The notes under the pieces are model-generated. The model saw nothing but the letters and a program-made list of their open reading frames with translations. It did no database searches and had not been told where the DNA came from. Source: Alcaligenes faecalis (GTDB taxonomy: Bacteria > Pseudomonadota > Gammaproteobacteria > Burkholderiales > Burkholderiaceae_B). From it: DNA of 64,000 bases. Position 1 is the stretch's first letter. Each line of letters begins with the position of its first letter. The stretch lies in the NCBI RefSeq assembly GCF_009497775.1, contig NZ_CP031012.1, forward strand, positions 620,001-684,000, read 5' to 3'. Positions 27,691 to 37,324 of the stretch are shown here, in pieces. The position numbers were made by a program, and so were the translations under genes.

Positions 27691-29472
27691 ATGAATGCTC
27701 TGACCTTAGCACTAAAGCTGGGCCTGATGTCGTTGCTTGCAGCGGTTTCGGTGCAAGCCCAACCATCACTTCCCATACTCAAGGCGGAGCCGCCTGCTGA
27801 CAAGATCCGTTTGCGCAGCGGGCAATTGCCTTTGGTCGGCCTGACTTCGGACATTCTGTATCGCATTCTGGTTGCCGAAGTGGCGGCTTCTCGTGGTGAA
27901 TACGACGTTGCCAGCCAGACCTTCCTGTCTTTGGCGCGTGACACCAGCGATCCTCGCCTGGCTCAAAACGCCTTTCAATACGCCATGGCCGACCGTGATT
28001 TGGCTCGTGCTCTGCGTGCTGCCAAAGAATGGGCCTTGCTGGCCCCCAATGATCCCGAAGCCAAAGCCACGGCTCTGGCGCTGGAAGCCTCCAGCGGTCA
28101 GACCGAAGGCTTGGCTGATGCCTTGTGGCTGCGTATCTCTCGCGCCCAGGATAAAGAGCAGGCCGTGGTGCAAGCCATGAGCATGGTCAGCAAGATGGTG
28201 GATCGCCGCTTGGCGCTGGAGGTGCTGGACAAGGCCTTGCAGCAACCCGTGCGCTCCTTGCCGATTGCCCGTCTGGCCTTGGCCGATACTGCCTGGAGTG
28301 CCGGGGATATGAGCCGGGCTGAGCGCGAAGCACGTGAAGCCCTGAAGCTGGACCCCCATTCTGAAGCGGCCGCGCAGCGCGTGCTGGAATACGGTATCAA
28401 GATTGATCCTTCGGCTGCCTTGCAAAGCGCACGTATTTTTGTACGGGCCAATCCGGATAGCCGCAAGTTGCAACTGTTGTTGGCCAACCGTCTGGTGGAG
28501 CGTCAGCAGTTTGAAGAAGCCCAAGCCATCGTCAGCGCCTTGCAACGCGCCAACCCTGAGGATTTTGATCTGCTCTACACTCAGGCCGAAATTCATATTC
28601 GTGCCCAGGAGTTTGATCAGGCTCGTAAATTGCTGGAGCAATACATTGCCGTTCAGCAGCAGCGCCGCCAGTCCTTGAACGATGCCGTCAACACGGCGTT
28701 GGCCAGTATTTCTGAAGCCCGTTTGTCCTTGGTACAAATTGCCGAGGCCCAGGGCGATATGAACGAAGCCATTCGTCAGCTGGACTTGATAGAAGAGCCT
28801 GCGCTGCGTTTCCAGGCCCAGATTCATAAAGCTGTCCTGCAGGCTCGCCAGGGCAATTTGCCACAAGCGCGTCGTACCCTGGAAAACTCTCGCCCACGCG
28901 ATATGAGTGAACAGGTCGTTGTGGCTTTGACGTATTCCTCTATCTATCAAGATAGCGGTCGTACCGACCAGGCTCTGGAAGTGCTGGAGCGCGCGGACCG
29001 TGAATTGCCTGATAGCGCCGAAATCAAATACAACCTGGCCATGCTGTACGAACAGCGCGCCAAGCACGACAAGTTTGAAACCTTGATGCGCCGCGTTATT
29101 GAGCTGCGTCCGGACCATGCCAATGCGTATAACGCCTTGGGCTACACCTATGCGGATCAGAATCGCCGTATGGACGAAGCCCAGGATTTGCTGGAACGCG
29201 CCATGGAGCTGGAGCCGGACAATCCTTATATTCTGGATAGCGTAGGCTGGTACCTGTTCCGTATTGGCGATCTGCAAGCCGCATTGGAATACTTGCAGCG
29301 TTCTTACGAGCGTTTGCCTGAAGCGGACGTTGCCGCCCACCTGGGTGAAGTGTTGTGGGTAAAAGGCCGTCGCGATGATGCCATGCTGGTATTCCGGGCT
29401 GGCCTGAGCAAAGACGCCGAAAACCGAACATTGACAGAAACCATCAAGCGTCTGGGAGTACCGCTGCCGTGA
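27691..29472 (+). CDS. Exported TPR-repeat protein
   Basis: 593 residues from the ATG at 27691, which gives a clean signal peptide (LALKLGLMSLLAAVSVQAQP, cleavage after AQA). The rest is a string of tetratricopeptide repeats, best seen in the C-terminal half (RPDHANAYNALGYTYADQN; EPDNPYILDSVGWYLFRIGD). It overlaps lolB by GTGA and so is probably made together with it; a scaffold role in the envelope is likely. The exact function is not known. Confidence 0.88.
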   Translation: MNALTLALKLGLMSLLAAVSVQAQPSLPILKAEPPADKIRLRSGQLPLVGLTSDILYRILVAEVAASRGEYDVASQTFLSLARDTSDPRLAQNAFQYAMADRDLARALRAAKEWALLAPNDPEAKATALALEASSGQTEGLADALWLRISRAQDKEQAVVQAMSMVSKMVDRRLALEVLDKALQQPVRSLPIARLALADTAWSAGDMSRAEREAREALKLDPHSEAAAQRVLEYGIKIDPSAALQSARIFVRANPDSRKLQLLLANRLVERQQFEEAQAIVSALQRANPEDFDLLYTQAEIHIRAQEFDQARKLLEQYIAVQQQRRQSLNDAVNTALASISEARLSLVQIAEAQGDMNEAIRQLDLIEEPALRFQAQIHKAVLQARQGNLPQARRTLENSRPRDMSEQVVVALTYSSIYQDSGRTDQALEVLERADRELPDSAEIKYNLAMLYEQRAKHDKFETLMRRVIELRPDHANAYNALGYTYADQNRRMDEAQDLLERAMELEPDNPYILDSVGWYLFRIGDLQAALEYLQRSYERLPEADVAAHLGEVLWVKGRRDDAMLVFRAGLSKDAENRTLTETIKRLGVPLP

Positions 29473-30065
29473 GTATTTTGAAACAGCGGGTCTGGACCCG
29501 AGCAGGGGCTTTGGCCCTGGTTGCTTTGCTCAGTGCTTGTGCAACACCGCCCAAACCTGAAGTTGGCAGTGCTACAGATGCCTCCCAATCCGCAAGTGCT
29601 TTGTCTCGTTCCGGCCGCTTTGCGTTGAGCGTGACCCACTCCAGTTCGCAGGTCGAAGCCGTGCAGGGTGGTTTTTCCTGGCGCGACGATGGCCACAAGC
29701 TGATGCTGGATTTGAGCAATCCTTTGGGTAATACCTTGGCACGTGTCTGGGTGTTGCCGGGTCGCGCCATCCTGGAACGCACAGACGGTAGCCAGGAAGC
29801 CGCTTCCCATCCCGATGCTCTGGTTGAGCAGGTCTTGGGTAGTCCCGTTCCTGTCGCTGGCCTGCGTGACTGGCTGCATGGCCGCACGGGGAGCGCCCCG
29901 GTTCAGAGTGAACGCCGGGATGATCAGCAAAAGCTGAGCAGTTTCGAGCAGTCCGGCTGGCGTGTGACGCTGTCGCGTTACGACGAACAAGGCCCGCGCC
30001 TGCTGCAATTGAATCGTCATGAAGCCAATCGCTCCATCAGCGTGCGTTTGGTCGTGGATCAGTAA
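29469..30065 (+). CDS. lolB: Outer-membrane lipoprotein insertion protein LolB
   Basis: 198 residues. A lipoprotein signal (ALALVALLSACATPP) puts the lipidated Cys near residue 19. The body shows SRSGRFALSV, GGFSWRDDGHKLMLDLSNPL and LRDWLHGR, matching LolB, the receptor that moves lipoproteins from LolA into the outer membrane. The GTG start overlaps the stop of the TPR gene. Followed 20 bases later by ispE, the conserved lolB-ispE-tRNA-prs order. Confidence 0.9.
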   Translation: MSILKQRVWTRAGALALVALLSACATPPKPEVGSATDASQSASALSRSGRFALSVTHSSSQVEAVQGGFSWRDDGHKLMLDLSNPLGNTLARVWVLPGRAILERTDGSQEAASHPDALVEQVLGSPVPVAGLRDWLHGRTGSAPVQSERRDDQQKLSSFEQSGWRVTLSRYDEQGPRLLQLNRHEANRSISVRLVVDQ

Positions 30066-30085
30066 AGCCCGAGCAGGTTTGTGTA

Positions 30086-31024
30086 ATGGCGCTCTACAAC
30101 GTCCCGGCTCCGGCCAAGATCAATCTGTTTTTGCACGTCACGGGTCGTCGTGAAGACGGCTACCATTTCTTGCAGACCGCCTTTCGCTTTGTTGATCTGA
30201 ATGATTACCTGAGCTTCGTTCCGCGTCGCGATGGGCAGATCCATCGGGTACACAGCACCTTGAGCGATGTGGAGCCTGAGCAGGATCTGGTGATCAAAGC
30301 CGCTCGTGCCCTGCAACAAGCGACGGGTACCCGGCAAGGCGTAGATATCTCTTGTATCAAGAACATTCCTTCGGGAGCAGGGATGGGCGGTGGCTCCAGC
30401 GATGCGGCCACCACCCTGATTGCCTTGAACTGTTTATGGAACCTGGGCCTGAGCCGTCAGGCCTTGATGGATATTGGTTTGCCCCTGGGCGCTGATGTGC
30501 CGGTTTTTGTATTCGGGCAGGCCGCATTTGCGCAAGGGATAGGCGAGCAACTGCAAGCCATCCAGATGCCGCCACGGGATTACATCATCATCCGTCCACC
30601 GCAATTTATATCCACGGGGAAAATATTTACCTCCGAATGCTTGACACGTGATGAGAAACCCATCACAATAACGTTCTTTACTGATTGGCAAGAAAAATTC
30701 TGGCAAGCCAAGGACAACAATCCTTACTTTGGCAGAAACAACCTGGAATCAGTGGCATTTAATCTTTATCCTGATTTAAAAGTTTTGAAACAGGGTTTGC
30801 AAAGTTTAAAATTAAATGCTAGAATTACAGGCTCAGGTTCTTGTTTGTTTGTTGAGTGCAGAGACAAGCAAAGCGCCAAGACAGGTCAGTTTGAAATTGA
30901 CCGAAACAGCAGTAAAATAGATTTTTCTGGTAGCGAAGAATCAAATAGTGGTAAATTGCTGGTTGAACAAACTTGGGTTTGTTCAGGATTGCAAGATCAT
31001 CCGCTACGTTACTGGATTAAGTAA
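30086..31024 (+). CDS. ispE: 4-diphosphocytidyl-2-C-methyl-D-erythritol kinase, compositionally split
   Basis: 312 residues, GHMP kinase of the MEP isoprenoid pathway. N-terminal VPAPAKINLFLHVTGRREDG, ATP loop IPSGAGMGGGSSDAATTLI and C-terminal ITGSGSCLFVE are all present, so it appears functional. From about 30600 to the stop the base composition falls sharply (I count 112 G/C in 30721-31020, 37%, versus roughly 60% in sampled 5' lines), with codons such as AAA, TTA and AGA rare elsewhere in the window. Its stop is 5 bases from tRNA-Gln. The 3' half was probably replaced from another source. Confidence 0.9.
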   Translation: MALYNVPAPAKINLFLHVTGRREDGYHFLQTAFRFVDLNDYLSFVPRRDGQIHRVHSTLSDVEPEQDLVIKAARALQQATGTRQGVDISCIKNIPSGAGMGGGSSDAATTLIALNCLWNLGLSRQALMDIGLPLGADVPVFVFGQAAFAQGIGEQLQAIQMPPRDYIIIRPPQFISTGKIFTSECLTRDEKPITITFFTDWQEKFWQAKDNNPYFGRNNLESVAFNLYPDLKVLKQGLQSLKLNARITGSGSCLFVECRDKQSAKTGQFEIDRNSSKIDFSGSEESNSGKLLVEQTWVCSGLQDHPLRYWIK

Positions 31025-31029
31025 GTATT

Positions 31030-31106
31030 TGGGGAATCGCCAAGCTGGTTAAGGCACTGGATTTTGATTCCAGCATGCGAAGGTTCGAATCCTTCTTCCC
31101 CAGCCA
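31030..31106 (+). tRNA. tRNA-Gln (anticodon TTG)
   Basis: A complete cloverleaf: acceptor TGGGGAA pairs with TTCCCCA (31096-31102), G discriminator and encoded CCA. The anticodon stem CTGGA/TCCAG encloses TTTTGAT, giving anticodon TTG. The T arm reads GAAGG-TTCGAAT-CCTTC. Located between ispE and prs, as in related bacteria. Confidence 0.95.
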
Positions 31107-31210
31107 CCTTTCAGGCCTAGCCTGCGATAATGTAAAGCTGTTGAGTCGTTTCCTTGTAGGGGTCTCGATCAACAGCTTTGCTTTTCCTGCATCAAAATCT
31201 ATCTCCCATC

Positions 31211-32161
31211 ATGGCACAAGACCGATTCATGATCTTCACCGGCACGGCTAATCCTCGCCTTGCTGTCGATGTCGTCAACCACCTTGATATGTCGCTGGGG
31301 AAAATGACGGTGGGTCGCTTCTCCGACGGGGAAGCCATGGTTGAAATTAACGAGAACGTTCGCGGTCGCGATGTTTTTGTTCTGCAGCCCACCTGCGCTC
31401 CCACCAACGATAATCTGATGGAAATCATGGTGATGGTCGATGCCTTGCGCCGCGCTTCGGCCGGTCGCATCACCGCTGCCATCCCTTACTTTGGTTATGC
31501 CCGCCAAGATCGACGCCCCCGTTCGGCGCGTGTGTCGATCTCAGCCAAGGTCGTAGCCAATATGCTGCAAGTGGTCGGTGTTGATCGCGTCATGATGATG
31601 GATCTGCACGCTGACCAAATCCAGGGTTTCTTCGATATCCCTGTCGACAATATCTACGCTTCCCCCATTTTGCTGGGCGATATCTGGCGCTGTAACTACC
31701 AGGATATGGTTGTTGTCTCGCCTGACATCGGCGGTGTGGTGCGCGCACGTGCACTGGCCAAGCAACTGGAAGTGGATCTGGCCATTATCGACAAGCGCCG
31801 CCCACGTGCCAACGTATCCGAAGTCATGAACATCATTGGTGACGTCAACGGACGCACCTGCATCCTGATGGACGACATGGTGGATACGGCCGGTACGCTG
31901 TGCAAGGCGGCTGAAGCTCTGAAAGAGCGCGGTGCCAAGGCGGTTTATGCCTACTGTACGCACCCTGTGCTCTCGGGCGAGGCCATCGAACGTATTACGC
32001 AGTCCCAATTGAACGAGCTGGTTGTAACGGACACCATTCCCTTGTCCGCCAAGGCCCGTGAATGTAGCAAGATCCGCCAGTTGTCCTGTGCAGCACTGCT
32101 GGGCGAGACCATCTTGCGTATCTCGAACGCCGAGTCCGTCAGCTCCTTGTTCACAGACTAA
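31211..32161 (+). CDS. prs: Ribose-phosphate pyrophosphokinase
   Basis: 316 residues from the ATG at 31211 ([18 protein letters not shown]). Visible signatures are the flexible ATP loop [34 protein letters not shown] and the PRPP-binding loop [16 protein letters not shown]. Makes PRPP from ribose-5-phosphate and ATP for nucleotide and histidine synthesis. The next gene is rplY, 97 bases on. Confidence 0.97.
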   Translation: MAQDRFMIFTGTANPRLAVDVVNHLDMSLGKMTVGRFSDGEAMVEINENVRGRDVFVLQPTCAPTNDNLMEIMVMVDALRRASAGRITAAIPYFGYARQDRRPRSARVSISAKVVANMLQVVGVDRVMMMDLHADQIQGFFDIPVDNIYASPILLGDIWRCNYQDMVVVSPDIGGVVRARALAKQLEVDLAIIDKRRPRANVSEVMNIIGDVNGRTCILMDDMVDTAGTLCKAAEALKERGAKAVYAYCTHPVLSGEAIERITQSQLNELVVTDTIPLSAKARECSKIRQLSCAALLGETILRISNAESVSSLFTD

Positions 32162-32258
32162 GTTTTTTTAGCGTGCGCTGGTCGCGGCGCACGTCAACTA
32201 GGTAGGCAACTACCGTTTTTTCGCAGTGGTCTGATGATCCTGCAAATTGGAGTTTTCC

Positions 32259-32858
32259 ATGAAATTCACCGCTACGTCGCGTGATGTACAAGGTACGAGT
32301 GCGAGCCGCCGCCTGCGTCACGCTGGCCGAGTTCCTGCTATTGTTTACGGTGGCGAAGAACAGCCCGTCGTGATCTCCCTGGATCATAACGAGACTTACC
32401 ACAACCTGCGCAAAGAAGCCTTCCACGCTTCCATCCTGACGATGGAACTGGACGGTAAAGCTGAAAAAGTGCTGTTGCGCTCGGTTCAGTGGCACCCCTA
32501 CAAGCAGCAAGTTCTGCACGTTGATTTCCAACGCGTTCTGGCTTCGCAAGCCATCACCACCAAAGTTCCTCTGAACTTTGAAGGTGGCGATGTGTCCCCA
32601 GCCGTCAAGCTGAGCAGCCAAGTTATCAGCCACATCCTGACCGACCTGGAAATCACCTGCTTGCCAGGTAACCTGCCTGCGTCCATCACTGTGGATCTGA
32701 GCGGCATGACTGCCAACGCCAACGTGCACCTGGACAGCATCAAGCTGCCACGTGGCGTGACTTACGCTGGCAACGAAGCCAACCCTCTGCTGGCTGCTGC
32801 TCTGCCAGTTGGCGGTGGTGCTGCTGCTTCGGAAGCAACAGAAGAAAGCGCCGAGTAA
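32259..32858 (+). CDS. rplY: 50S ribosomal protein L25/general stress protein Ctc
   Basis: 199 residues, the long Ctc form: N-terminal 5S-rRNA binding domain ([30 protein letters not shown]) and a C-terminal TL5/CTC beta domain ([16 protein letters not shown]). The ATG at 32259 is preceded by GGAG. Confidence 0.95.
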   Translation: MKFTATSRDVQGTSASRRLRHAGRVPAIVYGGEEQPVVISLDHNETYHNLRKEAFHASILTMELDGKAEKVLLRSVQWHPYKQQVLHVDFQRVLASQAITTKVPLNFEGGDVSPAVKLSSQVISHILTDLEITCLPGNLPASITVDLSGMTANANVHLDSIKLPRGVTYAGNEANPLLAAALPVGGGAAASEATEESAE

Positions 32859-32903
32859 TCAAGATTGCCAGCCGGCTTCGGTCGGCTTGCAGCTTGGCGA
32901 ATC

Positions 32904-32940
32904 AACCCCTGTCAGCGTATGCTGGCGGGGGTTTGTTATT
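32904..32940 (+). terminator. Terminator between rplY and pth
   Basis: AACCCCTGTCAGC (from 32904) pairs with GCTGGCGGGGGTT (from 32921) using two G-U pairs, with loop GTAT, followed by a T-rich GTTTGTTATTT. Confidence 0.6.
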
Positions 32941-32986
32941 TGTGCCTGCGCCTTTGCCGGTGCAGGCGCTTTCTGCGAAAACATTC

Positions 32987-33583
32987 ATGTCTGAGCCTAT
33001 CCGTTTGATTGTTGGCCTGGGTAATCCTGGCCCTGAGTACGAAACCACCCGCCACAATGCGGGCTTTTGGTTGGCAGACCAGTTGGCCGATGATCTGCAT
33101 GCAACGTTCAACCTGGAAAAGTCCTTTTTCTCCTGGGTGGCCAAGGCGCGTTTTGAAGGTGAAAACGTCATCATCGCCAAACCCATCACCTTCATGAACA
33201 AGTCCGGGCAAGCCGCCGGTGCCTTGATGCGTTTTTACAAGCTCAAGCCCGAGCAAGTTCTGGTCCTGCATGACGAGCTGGATTTGCTGCCCGGTCAGGT
33301 GAAGATGAAAAAAGGCGGTGGACACGCCGGGCATAACGGCCTGCGCGACATCCAGTCTGCCTTTGGTACACCGGATTTCTGGCGTTTGCGCCTGGGCATT
33401 GGTCACCCCCGCACCTTGGGCCTGGCCCAGCAAGTGGTGAACTTTGTATTGCATACCCCCCGCAATGAAGAGCTGCGCGAGATTGAAGATGGCATGAACC
33501 GTTGCCGCATCATGATGCCTGCTTTGCTGCGTGGTGACTTTGAACAGGCGACTCGCCAGCTCTACGCGCCCCAGAAGGCTTGA
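32987..33583 (+). CDS. pth: Peptidyl-tRNA hydrolase
   Basis: 198 residues from the ATG at 32987. [20 protein letters not shown] has the catalytic His; [22 protein letters not shown] (catalytic Asp) and [15 protein letters not shown] complete the family motifs. Recycles peptidyl-tRNA released from ribosomes. An in-frame upstream reading exists but falls in the terminator. Confidence 0.97.
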   Translation: MSEPIRLIVGLGNPGPEYETTRHNAGFWLADQLADDLHATFNLEKSFFSWVAKARFEGENVIIAKPITFMNKSGQAAGALMRFYKLKPEQVLVLHDELDLLPGQVKMKKGGGHAGHNGLRDIQSAFGTPDFWRLRLGIGHPRTLGLAQQVVNFVLHTPRNEELREIEDGMNRCRIMMPALLRGDFEQATRQLYAPQKA

Positions 33584-33586
33584 CGC

Positions 33587-34408
33587 ATGAAGCCAGCGCC
33601 AAGCAGCCAGATGCGTTTTCGGGACGAGCTTAAAGACTTCTTTTACTTTCTGCGTCACCCTCGCAGCGCCCGGCGTTTGCCTGGCAGAGTGCAGGGCGAT
33701 GGCTGGTATCTGGACTGGTTTGCTCCCTTGCCCTGGAAGCGTCTGCTGCAATGGGCGGGCATGCTTTGGCTGATTAATGCGCTGGTACTGGGCCCGATTG
33801 CAGTCTCGGTAGCGGGTGTGGGTGGTGCGCAGCATCGTCTGGACCCGACCCGCATTCCCTGGGTGCAAGCCATTATCTGGGCGCCTATTGTAGAAGAGTT
33901 GGTCTTTCGCTTTGTGCTGAGACGGCCATCACAATGGCTGACGGTTGTTCCACTGGCCGTGTTCCTGATGTTTCAGGGACCGAGCTGGTGGTTGATACAG
34001 GGCTTGCTGGCCTTGTGCTTGGCTATCTGGATCAGCCGTTATACCGGTATGCCACGCGAGGCTTTGCCTGCGGGCAGCAGTTGGTGGCGCAAACTGGTGG
34101 GCGCCTTGCAGGGAAGGGCATGGCGCTTTTCATCCATGCGACGCTATTGGCGTTTCTTTCCCTGGGTGTTTTATGGTGCAACGCTGGCTTTTGGCGCGCT
34201 GCATTTGTATAACTTCCAGCTCAACAGCATGAGCTGGTATTTGCTGCCCATGCTGGTGTTGCCCCAGTGTATGACGGGTCTGGTGCTGGCCTGGCTGCGT
34301 GTGCGTCGAGGCATTGGTGCATCGATCGTGCTGCATGCCATCTTCAACGGTGGCCCGGTCTTGCTGATTATTGGCTTGCTCAAGCTGTTTGACGGCATTC
34401 CTGTTTAA
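33587..34408 (+). CDS. CPBP-family intramembrane metalloprotease-like protein
   Basis: 273 residues with several membrane helices. The CPBP/Abi motifs are in order: [11 protein letters not shown] (EExxxR, ~105), FGALHLYN (FxxxH, ~204) and LHAIFNG (HxxxN, ~254). Related proteins include Rce1-type prenyl proteases and bacteriocin-immunity proteins. Four bases after pth, so probably in one operon. Substrate unknown. Confidence 0.8.
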   Translation: MKPAPSSQMRFRDELKDFFYFLRHPRSARRLPGRVQGDGWYLDWFAPLPWKRLLQWAGMLWLINALVLGPIAVSVAGVGGAQHRLDPTRIPWVQAIIWAPIVEELVFRFVLRRPSQWLTVVPLAVFLMFQGPSWWLIQGLLALCLAIWISRYTGMPREALPAGSSWWRKLVGALQGRAWRFSSMRRYWRFFPWVFYGATLAFGALHLYNFQLNSMSWYLLPMLVLPQCMTGLVLAWLRVRRGIGASIVLHAIFNGGPVLLIIGLLKLFDGIPV

Positions 34409-34539
34409 GCAAGCCCGCGTTTCAAGGCGCTATCCTGTGTCCCCGGCACGACTGTTCTGACCCGTCTGCAGGCTCTGTAGCGCCCAAGGGCGCTACAATA
34501 GCGCATCGTTTATATAACTCTTTGATTTTCAGGATACTC

Positions 34540-35631
34540 ATGGCACTGCAATGCGGCATCGTTGGCTTGCCCAACGTTGGTAAATCCACTCTGTTCAACG
34601 CTCTGACCAAAGCCGGCATTGCGGCTGAAAACTACCCCTTCTGCACCATTGAACCGAACGTCGGTGTGGTCGAAGTTCCTGACCAGCGTTTGCAAGATCT
34701 GGCCAAGATCGTGAACCCCGAGCGCATTTTGCCTGCCGTGGTGGAATTTGTAGACATCGCTGGTCTGGTCGCCGGTGCTTCCAAGGGCGAAGGCCTGGGT
34801 AACCAGTTCCTGGCCAATATCCGTGAAACCGACGCCACCGTGCACGTGGTGCGCTGTTTTGCCGACGACAACGTGATTCACGTTGCCGGTAAAGTGGACC
34901 CCCTGGCTGACATCGAAATCATCAACACCGAATTGGCGCTGGCTGATTTGGGTGTGGTTGAAAAGGCCGTGCACCGTAATCAGAAGCTGGCTCGCTCGGG
35001 CGATAAAGATGCTGCCAAGCTGGTGGCCTTGCTGGAACGTATCGAAAAAGCTCTGGGCGAAGGCAAGTCCGTGCGTTCGCTGAAGCTGGACGAAGAAGAA
35101 CTGCACCAGATCAAATCCTACGGCTTCATTACCGCCAAGCCCACCATGTACGTGGCCAACGTGAAAGAAGACGGTTTCACCAACAACCCCCACCTGGAAG
35201 CCGTGCAGAACTATGCTGCCGCTGATGGCGCTCCAGTCGTGGCCGTATGTGCTGCCGTAGAAGCTGAAATCGCTGAACTGGACGACGCCGACAAGATCGA
35301 ATTCCTGTCCGATCTGGGCATGGAAGAGCCAGGCCTGAACCGTGTTATCCGCGCCGCCTATAGCTTGCTGGGCCTGCAGACCTACTTCACCGCAGGCGTT
35401 AAAGAAGTCCGTGCCTGGACCATCCGCGTGGGCGACACCGCCCCTCAAGCCGCTGGCGTGATCCACACCGACTTCGAGCGCGGCTTTATTCGTGCACAGA
35501 CCATCGCCTTTGACGACTTCGTCGCCTGCAAGGGTGAGCAAGGTGCCAAGGAAGCCGGCAAGATGCGCGCTGAAGGTAAGGAATATGTAGTGAAAGATGG
35601 TGACGTGCTGAACTTCTTGTTCAATGTCTGA
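34540..35631 (+). CDS. ychF: Redox-regulated ATPase YchF
   Basis: 363 residues from the ATG at 34540. The Obg-family P-loop [40 protein letters not shown] (G3), and the C-terminal TGS domain ending [11 protein letters not shown] are clear. An OLA1-type ATPase that binds ribosomes. It is the last core gene before the genomic island. Confidence 0.97.
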   Translation: MALQCGIVGLPNVGKSTLFNALTKAGIAAENYPFCTIEPNVGVVEVPDQRLQDLAKIVNPERILPAVVEFVDIAGLVAGASKGEGLGNQFLANIRETDATVHVVRCFADDNVIHVAGKVDPLADIEIINTELALADLGVVEKAVHRNQKLARSGDKDAAKLVALLERIEKALGEGKSVRSLKLDEEELHQIKSYGFITAKPTMYVANVKEDGFTNNPHLEAVQNYAAADGAPVVAVCAAVEAEIAELDDADKIEFLSDLGMEEPGLNRVIRAAYSLLGLQTYFTAGVKEVRAWTIRVGDTAPQAAGVIHTDFERGFIRAQTIAFDDFVACKGEQGAKEAGKMRAEGKEYVVKDGDVLNFLFNV

Positions 35632-35759
35632 CGATTTTTTCGGAACTCAGGAGCGCTCAATGGCGCTTGGTGGATTGAAAAGATTTTTTTAAATCAAGGG
35701 CTTGCCAAACAATACGATCTACTGAGCGTTCCTATTGTTCATCGAGGTCTGAAAAGTTC

Positions 35760-35801
35760 GGGGGTAGCGTTGGGGGTACTCGTGTTCAACCGTGGGGGTA
35801 C
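35760..35801 (+). repeat. GGGGGTA repeats at the left end of the island
   Basis: Three copies of GGGGGTA at 35760-35766, 35772-35778 and 35794-35800, the second within TTGGGGGTAC (35770-35779). They lie just before the integrase start. The same 10-mer recurs at 50220-50229 and 51702-51711. I infer integrase arm or core sites marking the island edge; 35632-35759 holds no gene. Confidence 0.5.
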
Positions 35802-35825
35802 ATCTCCCAGCAGTGGAGTCCAACG

Positions 35826-37037
35826 ATGCCCGAGAATCTACTCACCGACGCCAAGGTCAGGTCGGCCAAATCGACTGATCGAGACTGGAAACTTTCAGAC
35901 GGCGGGGGCCTGTTCCTGCTGGTCAAGCCCACCGGCGGCAAGCTTTGGCGGTGGAAGTACCGCCTGCAAGGAAAGGAGAACCTCTTTGCCATTGGCGGCT
36001 TTCCTCAAGTAAGTCTTGCGGAGGCGCGCGCTGCCCGCGAGAAGGCGCGCGCGTTGGTCAAGCAAGGCATCCATCCTGCCCATGAGCGGCAGCAGGTCAA
36101 GCAGCGCAACCTCGAAGCGCTGGAGGAACGTAAGCGCGCCCGTGAAAGCTCGTTCGCCAAGGTGGCGCAAGCGTACCTGGCCGAGATCAAGCCAGTCTTT
36201 GCGTTCAGTTCCTACCGCACGAAAGAATCCCGCATCAGGAAGTACCTGTCGCCCAAGTTCGATGGGATGCCGATGAGCGACATTGGGGTCAAGCAGATTC
36301 GTCCGCTGCTGGAGGAATGCAAGGCACATGGCGCGTGGGCGGCCATTCACGTCAAAGGTGATCTTTCGGCGATCTTTGAGTTTGCGGTGGTGCGGGGGCT
36401 GGTGGAGGCAAATCCAATTTCCAGCCTGCGCGGGCTGCTACGCGTGCCGTTCAGCGAGAGCAAGGCGGCGATGACGCGAGAGCAAATCCAGAAGTTCTAT
36501 CAGGAGTTGCGCGGCTACCGTGGCTATCCGGAAACTTCATTGTGCCTGCGGTTGATTGCGCTGACCGCCTGCCGTCCAGGGGAAGCGGCGGATGCTGAGT
36601 GGGGCGAGTTCGACTTTGAGGATGCTCTGTGGCGTCGGCCTGCGACGAAGATGAAAGCGCGGCGTGACCATGTCAGCCCGTTGTCCACGCAGGCCGTAGC
36701 AGTGCTGAAGGATTTGCAGTGCATCACGGGCGGTGGCCGCTATCTGTTCCCACACCGTAGTGGCAAGGGCTTCACTACGCCCAACCGGCTGACCTACGCG
36801 ATGCGCGACATGAACCTGGGCCGGGGCACGACGCCGCATTGCTGGCGGACGACCTTTTCGACTTGGGCCAATGAGAACGGGTACAGGCCCGATGCGATTG
36901 AACGGCAACTTGCCCACGTGGAAAGCAACAAGGTGCGGGCGACGTACAACAAGGCGTTGCTGCTGGATCAGAGAAGGACGCTGTTGCAGGACTGGGCGGA
37001 CTACCTGAGTGTTGCGGAGGGCAGCGGCACGGCATAG
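35826..37037 (+). CDS. P4-type tyrosine integrase
   Basis: 403 residues. N-terminal DUF4102 domain (LTDAKVRSAK; WKLSDGGGLFLLVKPTGGK; FPQVSLAEARAAREKARAL), a SAM-like core-binding domain and the catalytic domain with R250 (TACRPGE), H338-x-x-R341 (HCWR), H364 (LAHVE) and nucleophile Y374 (ATYNKA). It immediately follows ychF and starts the island. The 3' end of ychF is not a tRNA, so the target site is unusual; the GGGGGTA repeats are the best clue to it. Confidence 0.95.
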   Translation: MPENLLTDAKVRSAKSTDRDWKLSDGGGLFLLVKPTGGKLWRWKYRLQGKENLFAIGGFPQVSLAEARAAREKARALVKQGIHPAHERQQVKQRNLEALEERKRARESSFAKVAQAYLAEIKPVFAFSSYRTKESRIRKYLSPKFDGMPMSDIGVKQIRPLLEECKAHGAWAAIHVKGDLSAIFEFAVVRGLVEANPISSLRGLLRVPFSESKAAMTREQIQKFYQELRGYRGYPETSLCLRLIALTACRPGEAADAEWGEFDFEDALWRRPATKMKARRDHVSPLSTQAVAVLKDLQCITGGGRYLFPHRSGKGFTTPNRLTYAMRDMNLGRGTTPHCWRTTFSTWANENGYRPDAIERQLAHVESNKVRATYNKALLLDQRRTLLQDWADYLSVAEGSGTA

Positions 37038-37324
37038 GGAAGAGTTGGCTGGGTGTTGCAGAACCAATGGACAGGGCGGCCTTTTCCTTTTCTGGATAGG
37101 GCCGTTGTCCCTTGAGTGCCGTTCCCTTGCCGTTTGCCTTTTGCCGAAGGCTGGACCTGGAAATGGGGTAAATGATGGGATAAATAGGGTAATTGTTCGC
37201 TGGTTACCCTGTTTTCCCGTACCTAACAGACTCCCAGTGTGGACTTCCCCCTGTACGGTAGACAGCCGGGGCCTCTGAGGCGAATCTCTGTAAGCGTTTG
37301 AAGCTCAATGCTTGACGATGAGAG
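37038..37324. other. Intergenic region between integrase and helicase
   Basis: No gene seen in 287 bases. It contains short tandem repeats GGGGTAAAT (37165-37173), GGGATAAAT (37177-37185) and GGGTAATT (37187-37194), which may bind the integrase or another element protein. The integrase and the minus-strand defence operon converge here. Confidence 0.4.
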
